Notes: generated by a model not told the origin, from the sequence alone. A DNA stretch of 12,989 nucleotides from Bacteroidota bacterium (GCA_023433755.1 JAEYUA010000299.1:1-12989); one strand, 5' to 3'. Shown: positions 5,376 through 12,904, counted from the stretch's first letter. A program made the numbers and translations.

Positions 5376-7925
5376 ATGCGCCTTGAAAACACCAAAGGAT
5401 TTAAAATCATCAACACCTGGCTCCGGTCGAAAGGCCTGAAACCTTTCGAATACCAGAAAGAAACCTGGCAGCATATCATCAATAATAAAAGCGGGCTGGT
5501 AAATGCACCCACCGGTACCGGCAAAACCTTCTCCGTTTTCCTGGGCAGCCTTATTCATTTCATCAATGCCAACCCGGATCATTATACAACCAAAACAAAA
5601 AACGGGCTGCAGCTTATCTGGATCACACCACTCCGTGCCCTGGCGAAAGATATTGGAAGGGCCATGGAAGAAGTGATCACTGAACTGGGCATGCAATGGA
5701 AGGTAGGCATCCGCAATGGTGACACTTCCATGAGTGAAAGGCAAAAACAAAAACGCCTCATGCCTGAAGTGCTCATCATCACCCCGGAGAGCATGCACCT
5801 CCTGCTGGCACAAAAAAATTACCCCGAAGTTTTCAAAACACTTCAGCTCATCGCTGTTGATGAATGGCATGAACTCATTGGTGGAAAAAGAGGAGTGCAG
5901 GTAGAACTTGCCCTCAGCAGGATCATTGGTTTACGCTCTTCCGATCCAGGTGGCAGTTCCCCGCAGCTTAAAACTCGAAGCTCGCAGCTTTCCCTCTGGG
6001 GTATCAGCGCTACCATCGGCAACCTCGAACAGGCCAGGGATGTATTGCTCTATCCATTACAACTTACCGGGCATTCCCTTGAAGACGGTGTGATTGTAAG
6101 GGCGAAACTTCATAAAAAAATTGAAGTGGAATCCATCCTTCCGGATGAAATTGAAAAATATCCATGGGCAGGACATCTTGGGATCAAACTGGCCGATAAA
6201 ATTCTGCCCATACTGGAACAAAGCAGGACCACACTCATCTTCATAAATACAAGAGGCATGAGTGAAATGTGGTACCAGACTCTTTTGCGAATAGCGCCAG
6301 AACTATCAGGCGCCATAGCCCTTCACCATGGAAGTATTGAAATGGAATTGCGCACCTGGGTGGAAGAAGCCTTGCATGAAGGCAAACTCAAAGCGGTGGT
6401 CTGCACCGCAAGCCTTGACCTGGGTGTAGATTTTCGTCCGGTTGAAACAGTCATACAGGTGGGATCACCCAAGGGTGTTGCCCGCTTCCTGCAACGTGCA
6501 GGCCGCAGCGGACATAGTCCGGATGCCGTAAGTAAAATTTATTTTCTTCCCACCCATTCCCTTGAACTGGTGGAAGCTGCCGCACTTAAGTCGGCAGTTG
6601 GTGAACAATTTATTGAAAGCCGTGAGCCTATGATGCTTTGTTATGATGTGCTCATCCAGTATCTCGGGACCCTCGCCGTTTCTGATGGCTTTCTTCCTGG
6701 CGTAATCTGGAAAGAAGTAAAGGCCACCCATTGTTTCGCAGAAATTACAGAACAGGAATGGAATGAAATGCTGTTCTTCCTTACTTCAGGTGGCACTGCG
6801 CTTCAGCAATATGATGATTACAAAAAAGTAGAAATAGAAGAAGGTATTTACAAGATCAAGAGCAGGAGGATGGCTATGCGTCACCGCCTGCACATCGGCA
6901 CGATTGTAAGCGATGCCATGCTGAAAGTGAAATACATGGGTGGTGGTTATATCGGGATCATTGAAGAGTATTTTATTTCAAGGCTGGAACCCGGTGATGC
7001 TTTTACACTGGCAGGAAAACAACTTGAGCTGGTCATGATCAGGGATATGACGGTGATCGTAAAGAACAGCAAGGTCAAAAAATCAGTGGTACCAAGCTGG
7101 CTTGGTGGAAGATTGCCACTTTCAGCTTCTCTTGGTAAAGTATTAAGGCAGTCCTTTGATCTTGCTTCTTCCATGGTGGGCGGAGATACAAAAAATAAAA
7201 ACTTTCCTGTTGAACTCAGCGCTTTGCGACCCCTGTTTACATTACAATCAAATTTATCACAGGTGCCCAAGGCTAATGAATTGCTGGTGGAACAGATTGA
7301 GACGAGGGACGGCTTTCATTTATTTGTATATCCTTTTGAAGGTCGGCTGGTACATGAAGCCATGGCAGCGGTTCTTGGTTACAGGATCAGCCGCATCACT
7401 CCTATCACCTTCTCCATTGCCATGAATGATTATGGATTCGAGTTGTTGAGCGACCAGCCCATACCGGTGGATGACAGCAATGTATATGAATTGTTTTCTG
7501 CTGATAACCTCATAGAGGACATCCAGCGAAGTGTGAATGCTACAGAAATGGCCAAACGCAAGTTCAGGGACATCGCGGTGATCGGGGGGTTGATCTTCCA
7601 GGGTTACCCGGGCGAACATAAAAAAGCAAGACATCTCCAGGCATCTGCAGGTTTATTATTCAACGTTTTCAACGAATATGATCCCGGCAATGTATTGATC
7701 CGCCAGGCTTTCCAGGAAGTGTTTGACCAGCAAATGGAAGAGGTAAGGCTCCGGGAAATGCTGCAGCGCATTCAACATTCAAGGATCGTGCTCACCTATC
7801 CGCAAAGGTTAACGCCTTTTTGTTTTCCCATTAAGGTGGATAGTATGAGGGAAAACCTGACCTCTGAAAAACTGGAGGACCGCGTGAGAAGAATGCAGGA
7901 GCAGTTGAATAAACTGGGACAATGA
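5376..7925 (+). CDS. Ligase-associated DEXH-box helicase (Lhr-core type)
   Basis: Superfamily 2 ATP-dependent 3'-5' DNA helicase of 849 aa, acting in DNA repair with the ligase, exonuclease and phosphoesterase of the same set. Motifs: APTGTGKT (44-51, Walker A), TPLRALAKD (84-92, Ia), VDEWHELIG (161-169, DExH box), GISATIGN (209-216, III), LIFINTRGMSEMW (287-299, IV), TASLDLGVDF (344-353, V) and QRAGRSGH (373-380, VI). The long C-terminal half fits the Lhr-core winged-helix and beta-sheet domains; length is normal for the group. I chose ATG 5376: the frame opens at a TTG (5364) inside the heptad array, adding only repeat-encoded residues. Residues 188-204 appear to be an extra segment before motif III compared with the family pattern I remember, and their DNA is partly heptad-periodic. 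pdeM follows after 110 bp, while the ligase is about 4.5 kb upstream. Confidence 0.95.
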   Translation: MRLENTKGFKIINTWLRSKGLKPFEYQKETWQHIINNKSGLVNAPTGTGKTFSVFLGSLIHFINANPDHYTTKTKNGLQLIWITPLRALAKDIGRAMEEVITELGMQWKVGIRNGDTSMSERQKQKRLMPEVLIITPESMHLLLAQKNYPEVFKTLQLIAVDEWHELIGGKRGVQVELALSRIIGLRSSDPGGSSPQLKTRSSQLSLWGISATIGNLEQARDVLLYPLQLTGHSLEDGVIVRAKLHKKIEVESILPDEIEKYPWAGHLGIKLADKILPILEQSRTTLIFINTRGMSEMWYQTLLRIAPELSGAIALHHGSIEMELRTWVEEALHEGKLKAVVCTASLDLGVDFRPVETVIQVGSPKGVARFLQRAGRSGHSPDAVSKIYFLPTHSLELVEAAALKSAVGEQFIESREPMMLCYDVLIQYLGTLAVSDGFLPGVIWKEVKATHCFAEITEQEWNEMLFFLTSGGTALQQYDDYKKVEIEEGIYKIKSRRMAMRHRLHIGTIVSDAMLKVKYMGGGYIGIIEEYFISRLEPGDAFTLAGKQLELVMIRDMTVIVKNSKVKKSVVPSWLGGRLPLSASLGKVLRQSFDLASSMVGGDTKNKNFPVELSALRPLFTLQSNLSQVPKANELLVEQIETRDGFHLFVYPFEGRLVHEAMAAVLGYRISRITPITFSIAMNDYGFELLSDQPIPVDDSNVYELFSADNLIEDIQRSVNATEMAKRKFRDIAVIGGLIFQGYPGEHKKARHLQASAGLLFNVFNEYDPGNVLIRQAFQEVFDQQMEEVRLREMLQRIQHSRIVLTYPQRLTPFCFPIKVDSMRENLTSEKLEDRVRRMQEQLNKLGQ
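5965..5992 (+). repeat. Heptad-periodic segment inside helicase gene (AGCTNNN-like)
   Basis: Four 7-bp units follow in register: AGCTTAA, AACTCGA, AGCTCGC, AGCTTTC. The word GCAGCTT recurs at 5963 and 5984, 21 bp apart. The units encode part of the low-complexity serine-rich stretch SSPQLKTRSSQ just before the SATIGN motif. Three heptads equal seven codons, so the periodicity preserves frame. Base content resembles spacer repeats rather than the rest of the gene. Confidence 0.65.
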
Positions 7926-7996
7926 TTTAAAATCCTGGTCCCACTCAATATTTAGTTAAGATCGTTGCTATCCACTCCCGCGAGTTCTGATCAGCT

Positions 7997-8004
7997 TAGA
8001 TTTG
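7997..8004 (+). promoter_or_regulatory. Possible -7 element for pdeM
   Basis: TAGATTTG is an exact match to TAnnTTTG, 31 bp before the pdeM ATG. The nearest upstream TTG is at 7965-7967, with a spacer of 29 bp, longer than usual. With the 110-bp gap after the helicase, this suggests pdeM may have its own weak promoter besides read-through. Confidence 0.35.
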
Positions 8005-8035
8005 CTGAAATTTTTTCAAGCTTTCCCCTTTCATT

Positions 8036-8695
8036 ATGCAGCCTCCCATTTCTCATCTCATTTACGGTCAGCAACTCTGGCTCAGCGCACAGCGGGCCAT
8101 TTACTGGGAGGCTGAAAAAGCACTGATCGTTTCTGACGTGCATTTTGGAAAAACCGGTCATTTTCGTAAATCCGGAATCGCAGTACCGCAGGCTGTATAC
8201 AGGGAAGACCTGCAAAGACTGGTGGACTTGCTTCATTATTTTAAGGCCGAACAACTGATTGTGGTAGGTGATTTTTTTCACAGTCATGCGAATGTGGAAC
8301 TGGAACTTTTCAGAAAATGGAGAACAGACTTCAGCGGCTTAAAAATCATTCTGGTGCGTGGTAATCATGATATCCTTTCGGCTGCCTGGTACAAGGCAGC
8401 AGCGATTGACCTGGTGGAAAATGATTACCGGGTGAGTCCCTTCCTTTTTACACATGATAAATGCGATAGCTATCCTGGTCTTTATACTTTCTGCGGACAC
8501 ATCCACCCGGGTGTAATGGTACACGGGCTTGGTAAACAATCACTCCGCTTTCCCTGTTTTTATTTTTCAGATGACCATTGCATTCTTCCCGCCTTCAGCA
8601 AATTCACGGGACAGGCGCTCATTGAACCTTCCGGTCCTGATAAGGTTTTTGCCATTGTTGACCAATCACTGATTGAAATGAAGGTTAGATCGTGA
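8036..8695 (+). CDS. pdeM: Ligase-associated metallophosphoesterase PdeM
   Basis: Calcineurin-like metal-dependent phosphoesterase of 219 aa, the endonuclease/phosphodiesterase partner of the ligase-associated repair set. The metal-binding motifs occur in family order: SDVHFGK (33-39; D34, H36), GDFFHSH (78-84; D79, H82), RGNHD (108-112; N110, H111), FTHD (138-141; H139) and GHIHP (154-158; H155, H157). The spacing and the early VSDVHFGKTGHFRK signature point to PdeM rather than a general phosphatase. No signal peptide, so cytoplasmic. The ATG at 8036 gives the usual short lead to the first motif. It follows the helicase in the same direction and converges on the DUF5916 gene. Family assignment is strong; the in vivo substrate is not readable from sequence. 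Confidence 0.93.
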   Translation: MQPPISHLIYGQQLWLSAQRAIYWEAEKALIVSDVHFGKTGHFRKSGIAVPQAVYREDLQRLVDLLHYFKAEQLIVVGDFFHSHANVELELFRKWRTDFSGLKIILVRGNHDILSAAWYKAAAIDLVENDYRVSPFLFTHDKCDSYPGLYTFCGHIHPGVMVHGLGKQSLRFPCFYFSDDHCILPAFSKFTGQALIEPSGPDKVFAIVDQSLIEMKVRS

Positions 8696-8732
8696 TGCGG
8701 TTTGATAAATATACTATGGGTTTAATCCGACG

Positions 8733-8759
8733 TAGGGACATGCCATTGGCATGTCCCTA
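8733..8759. repeat. 27-bp near-perfect palindrome behind pdeM
   Basis: The arms TAGGGACATGCCA and TGGCATGTCCCTA are perfectly complementary around one central T. It lies 37 bp after the pdeM stop and could fold as a strong hairpin in the transcript. No T-run follows, so a classical intrinsic terminator is not supported; a REP-like element or processing/terminator role is possible. It shares an 18-of-19 core with 9108-9126. Confidence 0.85.
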
Positions 8760-9107
8760 ATGAATAACCGGAAAATATTTTGAGAGTTCCCCGTTAAACA
8801 TTTTACCTCATTTTTTCCATACAAACATCCAGGCATTCCGCTGTGTTCACCGTATCAGACATGGCAGTTTAACTTGAAAACTTTTGATAATTGCGTAGAA
8901 AAATGAATATGCAATGCTTTGTTTGAAGGATAATTGTTGAACTAGTCACGATTTTTTATCGCTTAATAAGCGACCGAATAGTTTTGAGGAATTCCAAAAT
9001 AATTGGAATGCTATGTATTCCAAAGGTCCCTTCGAATATTGCTTTACGAACCATTCGGAAATGCAATCTCACTCATAGGCTTATTAGAAAAATAATTTCG
9101 TTGTGGC

Positions 9108-9126
9108 GGACATGCCGTTGGCATGT
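9108..9126. repeat. Related palindrome behind DUF5916 gene
   Basis: GGACATGCCGTTGGCATGT has perfect 7-bp arms (ACATGCC/GGCATGT) and a 3-nt loop, and matches the core of the palindrome at 8736-8754 except for one loop base. It sits 30 bp after the stop of the minus-strand DUF5916 gene. Read in that direction it is followed within about 20 bp by a T-rich stretch, so it might serve as a terminator there. Confidence 0.75.
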
Positions 9127-9156
9127 GAGACCCAACAATCGGTCTAACTGGTAATT

Positions 9157-11670
9157 TTATTTTTTGCGTAGCTGGTTATAATCGAGAAAATAGATCACCC
9201 TCAATGTGATTTCATTGCCGTGAGAGATGGCAAAGCTTTGTCCGAGATTACGCGTGTATTCATTATAGATCATGCCATTCACACCAAAAGAATCTCCCAG
9301 CCAGTTTTTCCAGCCCAGGATGATGCGGCTGCCCAACCTGAAATCCCAGGTGAAGAAGGCGTCGAGGTTGAAGGCATTGTAATTTTCATTGGCATTGCTG
9401 ATGAAGGCACGTGGAAGAAGATTTCCCTCATCATCCACATTATAAAAACTATTGTATACAACCTTGTTCCAGTAATGACGGCCCCTGAGCGTAAGATTGA
9501 TACGAGGTGTGAAATTATAAACACCTGAAAGAATAGTCTGTGTTTCAGTAAAATTTCTAAAGCCGGCTATCGGGTCACCATTCAGTTCCCTACGAAATGC
9601 AAAACCCCGCTGGTTTTCTTCATATTGCCTGAACCAGTTCAGGCTTAAAGTAAAGCGGTCGCTAAAGCGGTAACGTAACCCGGCTGAAATAAGATTATAG
9701 GAGTTATCACTGGCATCACGCACGGAATAATTCAGATCTGTACTGAAGAAAAGCTTTTTGCGGCTATCTGTACTTCCTTCAAGGCCAAATGTTACTTCAG
9801 CAGGCTTTTGCAGAAATTTTCCTGGCGTGCGCAAGTCGAAATAATCATTTTGAACAGTAGGATAAGTGTTCACTGAAACTTTAGCGTCCCAGAAATTTTT
9901 GAACCACCAGAATGCCGATGCTTCCATAAATAATTCCGAGAAACGGTAAGGCATGTAGAGGTATTGGGAACTAAGGTCCAGCGAATACCGGTAGGTGATG
10001 AATTTATCCGTACTGGTTAGCTGGTTATAACTGATACCAGCGGTATAATTTACTTTGTTGGCCGACTGTATATAACCCAGGTCGTTGGGATCATAACTAT
10101 TGGAGGTGATATTATTCCCGGCATAAAATTGCAGTTTGCCACTCACCTTTCCCACTTGCAAAGTGGTATTGAATCCATCATAAGGTTTCAGCATAAGCAT
10201 ACCATTACGGGAGATGGTATCCTTGTACAAATTGATCTCATTACCGTAATAAGGTGTGTAGCCAAAGATTTTGCTGTATCTAACGGTACCCCTTACATTA
10301 TAATTATTATTGTTGGTAAACAACGCCCAGTCAAGCGCTGATACATTCGCATCGCGGTCACCACCCATGCGCACAACATTTGTATTGGTGAAAGTAACAG
10401 AGGAGCGGCCCTTGAGTGCCTGGTCAAGAACAATGATATTATAATTACTGAGCGGCTCCGTTTGTATGATGGTATCCATTTTGGTATTGACATTCCGCAG
10501 CCTGGCATTCATAATGGCTGTAACGGCGTTGAAAACACCGATGCCCAGTTTTTTCTTTGTGCGCCCGGAGAATTTGATACCATTGTACAACTGGGTCACA
10601 GAAGGATTGCGGACCAGTTCCAGGTCGGAACGGCTGTTCAATATTCCCTGCACATTATAATATCCTGAAGGAATATCCCCGATTCGTCTTGAATAGAATA
10701 ATCCTGATTTATTGAACAATTCAGTTCCCTCAGTAAAAAAAGGCCTGTTCTCCTGGAACTGTACTTCAAATGGAGAAAGATTATTGATTACATTATCTGA
10801 GATCACCTGCCCGAAATCAGGAATCAGGGTAGCATCGAGTGTGAAACTTTCATTAAAGCCATACTTTACATCCATTCCTCCATTGCGGAGCCACTGGGTA
10901 TGAACCGGACTTCTGCCAGGATTGACTCTTACACCACCAGAGAGGTATGGCGAAAAACTTAAGCGCAGCGGGGGCGTGATATCTTTCAGGTCATTCAACT
11001 TTCCAAACTGGTTGGCAAATCCATTCACATTAGGATTTACAGGGTTCCAGTAAGAACTTTCATTATTACGCCTGGTAAAACGGAGAAACTGTAAACCCCA
11101 CGTCTGCAGTTCTTTTTTAGCAAACCGCAGTGAAATATAAGGTATGCGCATTTCCACGCTCCACCCATCATCTCTCAACTTTACCTGGCTTTGCCAGACT
11201 GCATCCCAGGTACGATCGCCAAAACCACCACCAAATAACCCACCATTACCTCCAAGCCTGGCATCCGTTTGCACATTGGCTGTGGTCACCAGGAACTGGA
11301 AACCATTCTGCTGGTCATTGTATGTATCAAAAAAAACAGAGAAATAATCTACGTCCTGCCGGTCTTCGCCGTCACGTGAAGTAATCTGTTTCCTGATAAC
11401 GGCCGGATCATCGTAGAGATAAGCCCCCACATACACCGCATCATTATCATAAAGGATCCTGATATCGGTACGGGTGGTAGCTGGTAACCCAAAATTGGGA
11501 ATATTCTGAACCAGGTCTGTAACCAGTGGAGCCTCCAACCATGCGGGATCATCCAAAATACCGTCAATACGGATGGGAAGCGTGGTTTTAACCGCGGGTA
11601 TAGTCTTGGGCTGACTGTAGCCAAATAGCTGCAAACAACACAGGGTAGCAATAATCAGCATTCTCAACAT
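9157..11670 (-). CDS. CBM9-like / DUF5916 outer-membrane beta-barrel protein
   Basis: Large secreted protein of 837 aa. The N-terminus MLRMLIIATLCCLQLFGYSQ is a signal peptide with likely cleavage near residue 19-20; start codons at residue 1 or 4 both keep it. About residues 28-185 form a CBM9-like domain: IRIDGILDDPAWLEAP (33-48), DIRILYDNDAVYVGAYLYDDP (69-89), and DGWSVEMRIPYISLRF (168-183). From about 230 to the end it is the DUF5916 region, alternating aromatic/polar strands as in a TonB-independent beta-barrel, ending in YFLDYNQLRKK. A glycine-rich loop lies at 139-151. Such proteins are common in Bacteroidota; their function is not established, and carbohydrate handling is only suggested by the N-terminal fold. 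It is monocistronic. TATATTTA at 11693-11700 (minus strand) is a possible -7 element, 22 bp before the ATG. Confidence 0.92.
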   Translation of the reverse strand: MLRMLIIATLCCLQLFGYSQPKTIPAVKTTLPIRIDGILDDPAWLEAPLVTDLVQNIPNFGLPATTRTDIRILYDNDAVYVGAYLYDDPAVIRKQITSRDGEDRQDVDYFSVFFDTYNDQQNGFQFLVTTANVQTDARLGGNGGLFGGGFGDRTWDAVWQSQVKLRDDGWSVEMRIPYISLRFAKKELQTWGLQFLRFTRRNNESSYWNPVNPNVNGFANQFGKLNDLKDITPPLRLSFSPYLSGGVRVNPGRSPVHTQWLRNGGMDVKYGFNESFTLDATLIPDFGQVISDNVINNLSPFEVQFQENRPFFTEGTELFNKSGLFYSRRIGDIPSGYYNVQGILNSRSDLELVRNPSVTQLYNGIKFSGRTKKKLGIGVFNAVTAIMNARLRNVNTKMDTIIQTEPLSNYNIIVLDQALKGRSSVTFTNTNVVRMGGDRDANVSALDWALFTNNNNYNVRGTVRYSKIFGYTPYYGNEINLYKDTISRNGMLMLKPYDGFNTTLQVGKVSGKLQFYAGNNITSNSYDPNDLGYIQSANKVNYTAGISYNQLTSTDKFITYRYSLDLSSQYLYMPYRFSELFMEASAFWWFKNFWDAKVSVNTYPTVQNDYFDLRTPGKFLQKPAEVTFGLEGSTDSRKKLFFSTDLNYSVRDASDNSYNLISAGLRYRFSDRFTLSLNWFRQYEENQRGFAFRRELNGDPIAGFRNFTETQTILSGVYNFTPRINLTLRGRHYWNKVVYNSFYNVDDEGNLLPRAFISNANENYNAFNLDAFFTWDFRLGSRIILGWKNWLGDSFGVNGMIYNEYTRNLGQSFAISHGNEITLRVIYFLDYNQLRKK

Positions 11671-11731
11671 GCGGGAAACCTTTGGCAGGCTGTAAATATA
11701 AAGGGAAAATGGCTGATAGACAGGAGAACAA

Positions 11732-11780
11732 AGTTGAAACTTCTAAGCAGGCAGTTCAAAGTTGAAAGTTCAAAGTCAGG
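11732..11780 (+). repeat. Degenerate heptad block (7 units)
   Basis: Seven units in register: AGTTGAA, ACTTCTA, AGCAGGC, AGTTCAA, AGTTGAA, AGTTCAA, AGTCAGG. Five begin with AGT and two are decayed. AGTTCAA and the AGTCAGK ending are shared with the block at 4918-4980, so the two loci belong to one repeat family. Confidence 0.75.
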
Positions 11781-11805
11781 AGCCTGTGAGAATGGGGAGA
11801 ATATA

Positions 11806-11840
11806 AGTCTGTAGTCTGTAGTCGGGAGTCGGAAGTCGGC
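11806..11840 (+). repeat. Degenerate heptad block (5 units)
   Basis: AGTCTGT, AGTCTGT, AGTCGGG, AGTCGGA, AGTCGGC in unbroken 7-bp register. AGTCTGT and AGTCGGA also occur at 4918-4980. The final unit runs directly into the first 30-bp repeat, sharing the bases GGC. Confidence 0.85.
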
Positions 11841-11963
11841 TTGCCAGCCGTAGTTTTAACGAAAGCTGGCTTGTCAACCGTAGGTTTAGCGAAGGCTGGC
11901 TTGTCAGCCGTCCGCGTGCGCAGACATTGTCAGCCGTAGCTAAAGCGAAGGCTGATAGTCAGC
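11838..11963 (+). repeat. 30-bp tandem repeat, about four units plus partial
   Basis: Units start at 11838, 11868, 11898 and 11924, with a partial fifth at 11954. The consensus is roughly GGCTTGTCAGCCGTAG then YTTTAGCGAAGGCT. Each unit contains the self-complementary GGCT-TGTC-AGCC. The third unit is shortened to 26 bp and its second half is replaced by CCGCGTGCGCAGAC. There are no unique spacers between units, so it is not a CRISPR array. Confidence 0.85.
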
Positions 11964-12066
11964 AAACTCATAAATCCAAATCATTTCTAATCAGGCGATT
12001 TTGTTTGTATGCGGTTTCTTGCAAATTCAATTGCGGTGTTTGCGGCTTTATCGAAACCGGAAATTA

Positions 12067-12816
12067 TCAGTTCATTCTTTTTTTGAGCGTGGTTACCTGC
12101 TGCTGCAGATTATTTACAAGGCTGGCCAACTGGTTTACATCCCAGCGCTGCTGGGTATTCGCCTTGGAAAGGATCATCTGCGCCTGCCATACTTCCAGTA
12201 TATCTTCTGCATTTACCTGGTAGGGCTGGTAAGTGGGATTATCACTCACCAAAGTGAGCTTGTTCTTCTGGCGGTTGTTTTTCATGATCCTTTTATAAAC
12301 AATACCATCAGCTTTTGAAACCACGATGTAAGTCTGGTTCGTTTTAACATCATCAAGGTTCTGCACACGCTCTCCTACAATAACGGAACCACTGGGCGTC
12401 GGCATCATGGAATCACCCATAATCTCAAAGGCCCGGTAGTCTCCACCTGTGAGCATGGGCAGGGTGAAAGTATTAAGTTCATCAATGAATTCAGGATCGG
12501 CATAACCGGTCAGGTAACCGGCAGCAGCTTTTACCGGCACAAATGGAATATCAGTGCGCCCACCAGCCATTTTCTGCGCACGGCGGCGTGCGATATAGTT
12601 GGTTTTATTATCGCTAACATCCTTGCGCAACAGGTCATCCAGGGTTAGTTTGAACATATCCGCAACAATCTCAAGGATGTCGATCCGTGGATCAGCCCTC
12701 TCTTCCTCGTAGGCGCCGAGGAGTGATCTTTTGATGCGGAGCTTCTGTGCAAACTCTTCCTGGGTCCAGCCCCGGAGCTTTCTCAGGTACTTCAGATTTT
12801 TGTTGGCAATGGACAT
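12067..12816 (-). CDS. XRE-family repressor with LexA/CI-like S24 peptidase domain
   Basis: Cytoplasmic DNA-binding repressor of 249 aa. A cro/CI helix-turn-helix spans about residues 6-62 (TQEEFAQKLRIKRSLLGAYEEERADPRIDILE). The C-terminal S24 domain has the catalytic serine in MGDSMMP (S136) and the catalytic lysine in VYKRI (K175). KAAAG (96-100) holds an Ala-Gly pair where LexA/CI-type proteins are cut. A coiled-coil-like tail (about 222-247) may aid oligomerisation. These features suggest a repressor that cuts itself under stress, as LexA does with RecA; autocleavage is inferred, not shown. No phage genes are nearby, so it looks like a host regulator rather than a prophage repressor. The ATG at 12816 begins directly after two operator-like repeats, and surE diverges beyond them. 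Confidence 0.92.
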   Translation of the reverse strand: MSIANKNLKYLRKLRGWTQEEFAQKLRIKRSLLGAYEEERADPRIDILEIVADMFKLTLDDLLRKDVSDNKTNYIARRRAQKMAGGRTDIPFVPVKAAAGYLTGYADPEFIDELNTFTLPMLTGGDYRAFEIMGDSMMPTPSGSVIVGERVQNLDDVKTNQTYIVVSKADGIVYKRIMKNNRQKNKLTLVSDNPTYQPYQVNAEDILEVWQAQMILSKANTQQRWDVNQLASLVNNLQQQVTTLKKRMN

Positions 12817-12818
12817 AC

Positions 12819-12855
12819 ACTAATTTATTTAGCTGCAAAATACTAATTTATTTAG
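12819..12855. promoter_or_regulatory. Two 14-bp direct repeats, likely operators of the repressor
   Basis: ACTAATTTATTTAG occurs exactly at 12819-12832 and at 12842-12855, 23 bp apart start to start. Each copy is partly symmetrical (CTAA...TTAG). The first lies two bases from the repressor start codon; the second falls between its predicted -33 and -7 elements. Exact duplication at the regulator's own promoter fits autorepression by dimers bound side by side. Confidence 0.6.
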
Positions 12856-12866
12856 ATAACAGCCAA
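12836..12866 (-). promoter_or_regulatory. Probable promoter of the S24 repressor gene
   Basis: On the minus strand, TTG (12866-12864) is followed after 20 bp by GTATTTTG (12843-12836), a partial match to the -7 element TAnnTTTG with correct spacing. The start point would fall in or next to the proximal repeat, so occupancy of either repeat would block transcription. Confidence 0.4.
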
Positions 12867-12874
12867 TATGCGAT

Positions 12875-12904
12875 TTTGGTTTATGATAAAAAAGTTCAAT
12901 TTTG
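12875..12904 (+). promoter_or_regulatory. Probable surE promoter
   Basis: TTTG (12875-12878) and CAATTTTG (12897-12904) are 18 bp apart, close to the Bacteroidota -33/-7 arrangement; only the first base of the -7 element differs. The ATG follows 20 bp later, giving a short leader. It lies about 20 bp beyond the distal repressor repeat, so the repressor could also influence surE. Confidence 0.5.

Larger units (their letters stand above)
8696..9156. other. Spacer between convergent pdeM and DUF5916 genes
   Basis: 461 bp without a credible gene. It holds two related palindromes near its ends (8733-8759 and 9108-9126). Smaller inverted repeats lie between: TCGCTTA/TAAGCGA at 8959-8973 with a 1-bp centre, and ATTCCAA/TTGGAAT at 8991-9009 with a 5-bp loop. 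The rest is AT-rich and featureless to me; no RNA gene was recognised. Confidence 0.7.
11671..12066. other. Repeat-rich spacer upstream of DUF5916 gene
   Basis: 396 bp without a credible gene. From the left it holds the probable promoter of the DUF5916 gene (minus strand), a 7-heptad block, a 5-heptad block and a 30-bp tandem repeat. The last 100 bp before the repressor's stop codon show nothing I recognise. Open frames crossing it on the plus strand are shadows of the repressor gene. Confidence 0.75.

Noticed and set aside
5250..5870. Long minus-strand open frame containing KSQKSKV repeats
   Set aside because: It is opposite the helicase gene and its repetitive part is a direct translation of the AGTCAAA heptads; there is no independent coding evidence.
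8733..8759. Classical intrinsic terminator for pdeM
   Set aside because: The hairpin is strong but no T-run follows it on the plus strand, so it is reported as a palindromic repeat.
11838..11963. CRISPR array
   Set aside because: The repeats are contiguous and degenerate, with no unique spacers and no cas genes in the window.
11927..12318. Plus-strand open frames opposite the repressor
   Set aside because: They overlap the well-supported repressor gene in antisense and resemble no family I know.
12067..12816. Prophage CI repressor marking a prophage
   Set aside because: No phage structural, integrase or lysis genes are nearby and the next gene is the housekeeping surE.
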